Source: Lachnospiraceae bacterium
GTDB lineage: Bacteria; Bacillota; Clostridia; Lachnospirales; Lachnospiraceae
DNA length: 7,861 nucleotides
Direction: 5' to 3'
Assembly (NCBI GenBank): GCA_900754855.1
Contig: CAAEEI010000029.1
Location: 1-7,861 of the forward strand
The position numbers and the translations under genes were made by a program. Below, piece after piece: positions 5,634-7,861 of the stretch; the first letter of the stretch is position 1; every line of letters starts with the position of its first letter. Under the pieces are notes generated by a model, which saw nothing but the letters and a program-made list of their open reading frames with translations, was not told the DNA's origin and did not search any database.

Positions 5634-7031
5634 ATGAGTGTAAAAATAGGATTTCTGGCCTGTCACAGTGAAAATTATTACGCTGCGGAAACGCAGGTGA
5701 TCGACCGTTGTCGAAAAGGTTTACAAGACATTGCAGAACCCATGGGAATAAAGATCGTAACCACTTCCCCTGTGATGGATGCAGAGGGAGCCAAAGCGGC
5801 AAAAAAAGCATTTCAGGAAGAAAAAGTGGATTATCTTTTGCTGTTGAATGCCTCCTTTTCCACCGGGGATATTATGATGGAATTTGAACAATGGGAAACA
5901 CCGATGGGGGTATGGGCAATTCCTGAATTGAAGAAAGAAGGCGATATTGCATTAAACGCCACCGTTAGCGGCAATATGTACATCAGTATAGCACAGAGAA
6001 CTTACCAGACGCCAAAAAAAATAAAATGGTTTTATGGTTATCCCGAAGAAGAGTTGTGCAAAAAACGTTTTCAGGTTACTTTTCAGGCATTGAAAGGGTA
6101 TAAAGCTATCCGGGCAGGAAAAATAGGAGTTTTGGGAGGAGTAGCGCCAACTTTCTATAATCTGGCCAATGCGGGAACAAAGGAGGAGGAAATGGGAATC
6201 TCCTTCGTGCATTTCACCATGGAAGACCTCTGTAAAGAAGTAAAACTTCTGAAAAAAGAAGAAATAGAGTATAGAAAACAGCAGATCATCATATCAGCAG
6301 AAGATTGCAGCAGCGTACCGGAGCAGTCATTGGAAGAGGGAGCCAAAGTGCTGTCGGTTCTGGTCAAATGGACGGAACAATACCATATTTCCGCATGGGC
6401 AGCCAGTTGCTGGCCGGATTTTCAGGAACACTTTTCCATTGTTCCCTGCGTGCCGTTTACATTGCTGGCAAAACTAAAAGGGGTGCCGGTAGCCTGTGAA
6501 GGAGACATAGGAGGCGCGATTTCTCTATTGTTTGCAAAAGCCATTGCAGGTTATGCGCCAACGCTGATGGATCTGGCTTCGCTGGAGTTTGAACAGGAGC
6601 AGATGCTTTTATGGCATTGTGGCATAGGATCCGTCGATCTGATGCCGAAACAGGGAAGCCGTATGATTCCTCATCCGATGCTTGACAGAAAAAATCCCGA
6701 TAGAAAAGAAATGGGACTGGCTTATGATTATTTGTTTAGGGAAGTCCTGGTAACCGTTTTGCGTTATACCAACGATCATCGCCTATTTGCTTTTGAAGGA
6801 AAAATAAATAATCAATATGCCGGTTATACAGGAACCAGAGGGTATGTCACAGATTTTACCAGCAGAAAGCAGGCAACGAAGCTGGGAGACATTGTGGAAA
6901 CAATCATGAGTCAGGGAATAGAACATCATCTGATTCTTGTTCCGGGACATATTGAAGAAGCGCTTCATGAATGTGCGGCGCTGGCTGGTCTTTCCTGGAT
7001 CAATATGGAAAAATATACAGACGGTTTATAG
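5634..7031 (+). CDS. L-fucose/L-arabinose isomerase-like sugar isomerase
   Basis: A 465-residue protein of the FucI/AraA-like fold (COG2407-type), predicted to be a metal-dependent aldose-ketose isomerase in the cytosol. The N-terminal half is Rossmann-like, from KIGFLACHSENYY onward. The C-terminal half carries the presumed metal-site residues Glu289 (ACEGDIGGA), Asp313 (LMDLAS) and His328 (LLWHCG), then a late His431-His432 (IEHHLILVPGH). These are the positions I would match to Glu, Asp and His ligands in FucI, by eye. It is shorter than classical FucI (about 590 residues) and similar to other COG2407 members, so fucose itself is not implied. AGAGGG precedes the ATG, 15 bases after the DhaK-like stop. 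The next gene's ribosome binding site overlaps this stop, so the three genes form one operon. Substrate unknown; sulfoquinovose, a deoxysugar or another rare aldose are possibilities. Confidence 0.85.
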   Translation: MSVKIGFLACHSENYYAAETQVIDRCRKGLQDIAEPMGIKIVTTSPVMDAEGAKAAKKAFQEEKVDYLLLLNASFSTGDIMMEFEQWETPMGVWAIPELKKEGDIALNATVSGNMYISIAQRTYQTPKKIKWFYGYPEEELCKKRFQVTFQALKGYKAIRAGKIGVLGGVAPTFYNLANAGTKEEEMGISFVHFTMEDLCKEVKLLKKEEIEYRKQQIIISAEDCSSVPEQSLEEGAKVLSVLVKWTEQYHISAWAASCWPDFQEHFSIVPCVPFTLLAKLKGVPVACEGDIGGAISLLFAKAIAGYAPTLMDLASLEFEQEQMLLWHCGIGSVDLMPKQGSRMIPHPMLDRKNPDRKEMGLAYDYLFREVLVTVLRYTNDHRLFAFEGKINNQYAGYTGTRGYVTDFTSRKQATKLGDIVETIMSQGIEHHLILVPGHIEEALHECAALAGLSWINMEKYTDGL

Positions 7032-7041
7032 GAGATAAACG

Positions 7042-7861
7042 ATGAAAACAAAACAGGAACGCATAGCCGAGATGGCGGGAAAAACAGGAATTTTTCAGAT
7101 TTTTGCCATTGACCACAGAGATGTTTTTGTACGCGATTTGGAAGAAAAACTGGGACGTGCTCTTTCAAAGGAAGAAATACGCAAAGAAAAACAAAGACTG
7201 ATGAAAGTGGTGGAAAAAGAAACGAATGGATACCTCATTGATCCGGTCTATTTTGTGAAAGAGGATCATCTGCATGCAGAGTTATATGGACACCCATACA
7301 TGATGGGCGTAGAAAATAATAATTATGATGTCAACGCCATAGACGATCATTATCTGTATCCGGGGATAACGGTAAAAAAGATTCGGGAAATGGGCGGCAG
7401 TATGATAAAACTCTTTGTCTATTATCATCCGGAAAAAGAATTTCGTCATAAAGTGATGCAGGTGATTCGTAAAGTGGAAAAAGAATGTGCAGAAAATGAT
7501 ATGCCATTTTTGCTGGAACCAATTCTATATACAGAAAAACCAGTGGAACCGGAGTGTCGTTTTGCCTTGATGAAAAAGATGTTGGAGCAAATGAAAGACA
7601 TAAAAGTGGATCTTTATAAACTGGAGTTCCCTGGAGAGGTAAAAAAATATACGGAAGAAAAAAATATTGCCCTTTGTAAAGAAATCGGAAAGATGATTCA
7701 TAAACCGTGGATTATTTTAAGCGCGGGTATTGATCGTGAAACGTTTCTTAAACAGATCAGGATGTCCGGACAGGGAGGTGCCTGTGGATATGCCGTGGGC
7801 AGAAGCGTATGGGGGAAATATCCCGGAGAGGAAATCGCCGGTTTGGAAGGAATGAAAGAAA
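7042..7861 (+). CDS. LacD/YihT-type class I aldolase (3' truncated by window edge)
   Basis: 273 complete codons are open to the edge with no stop. The protein resembles the LacD (tagatose 1,6-bisphosphate aldolase) and YihT (sulfofructose-1-phosphate aldolase) family, which cleave ketose phosphates to DHAP and an aldehyde through a lysine Schiff base. Family landmarks in order are FAIDHRD (21-27), YLIDPVY (64-70), MIKLFVYYHP (121-130), MPFLLEP (154-160), VDLYKLEFP (189-197) and ILSAGI..GYAVGRSVWG (225-258). Lys193 in YKLEFP is the expected Schiff-base lysine. Most of the domain is present; YihT is about 290 and LacD about 325 residues long. AGGAGA at 7030-7035, overlapping the isomerase stop, sets the ATG. 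Cleavage of a ketose 1-phosphate made by the upstream isomerase and kinase is inferred. Which sugar cannot be told, as family members differ in what they accept at C6. Confidence 0.88.
   Translation, partial: MKTKQERIAEMAGKTGIFQIFAIDHRDVFVRDLEEKLGRALSKEEIRKEKQRLMKVVEKETNGYLIDPVYFVKEDHLHAELYGHPYMMGVENNNYDVNAIDDHYLYPGITVKKIREMGGSMIKLFVYYHPEKEFRHKVMQVIRKVEKECAENDMPFLLEPILYTEKPVEPECRFALMKKMLEQMKDIKVDLYKLEFPGEVKKYTEEKNIALCKEIGKMIHKPWIILSAGIDRETFLKQIRMSGQGGACGYAVGRSVWGKYPGEEIAGLEGMKE

Noticed and set aside
5634..7031. Calling the isomerase FucI or AraA
   Set aside because: The fold family fits, but the length and sequence differ from both classical enzymes, and the neighbours do not point to fucose or arabinose.
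1..7861. CRISPR arrays, insertion sequences, tRNA or rRNA genes
   Set aside because: No direct-repeat array, transposase-like frame, terminal repeats or tRNA-like cloverleaf was seen on either strand.

Overview
The window looks like chromosomal DNA of an anaerobic Gram-positive bacterium of the Clostridia, probably Lachnospiraceae. Three things point there: strong purine-rich Shine-Dalgarno sequences (AGGAGG types) before nearly every gene, frequent AGA/AAA codons, and a gene set (selD, yedF, yqeB, yqeC and a DUF3343 protein) typical of the selenium-dependent molybdenum hydroxylase trait of Clostridia. The genus cannot be read from the sequence.

Left part (1-3916): selenium-cofactor genes. 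The last 26 codons of an unidentified plus-strand gene end at 82 and almost touch the 3' end of yqeC (86-859, minus strand). yqeC is divergent from a plus-strand run: selD (selenophosphate synthetase), yedF (TusA-like plus DsrE-like domains), yqeB, and a 78-residue DUF3343 (Se/S carrier-like) protein. The yedF/yqeB and yqeB/DUF3343 junctions are tight or overlapping. SelD makes selenophosphate. YqeB and YqeC are linked by genome context to maturation of molybdenum hydroxylases with a labile selenium ligand. YedF and DUF3343 are plausible carriers or regulators of reactive sulfur/selenium. No selenoprotein, selA/selB/selC gene or hydroxylase is visible here.

Middle (3964-4498): a small secreted basic protein of unknown function, 47 bases after the DUF3343 gene with no terminator between them. 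It is followed by a very strong intrinsic terminator (4463-4498) that closes the selenium transcription unit.

Right part (4626-7861): a new, more AT-rich operon with three carbohydrate genes: a divergent DhaK-type kinase subunit, an L-fucose/L-arabinose-isomerase-like ketol-isomerase, and a LacD/YihT-type class I aldolase cut by the window edge. Together they suggest aldose -> ketose -> ketose 1-phosphate -> DHAP plus an aldehyde. The kinase would be a DhaK/DhaL-type enzyme whose DhaK substrate-loop residues differ from those of true dihydroxyacetone kinase. The sugar is unknown; this is the least explained part of the window. No DhaL, transporter or regulator lies inside it.
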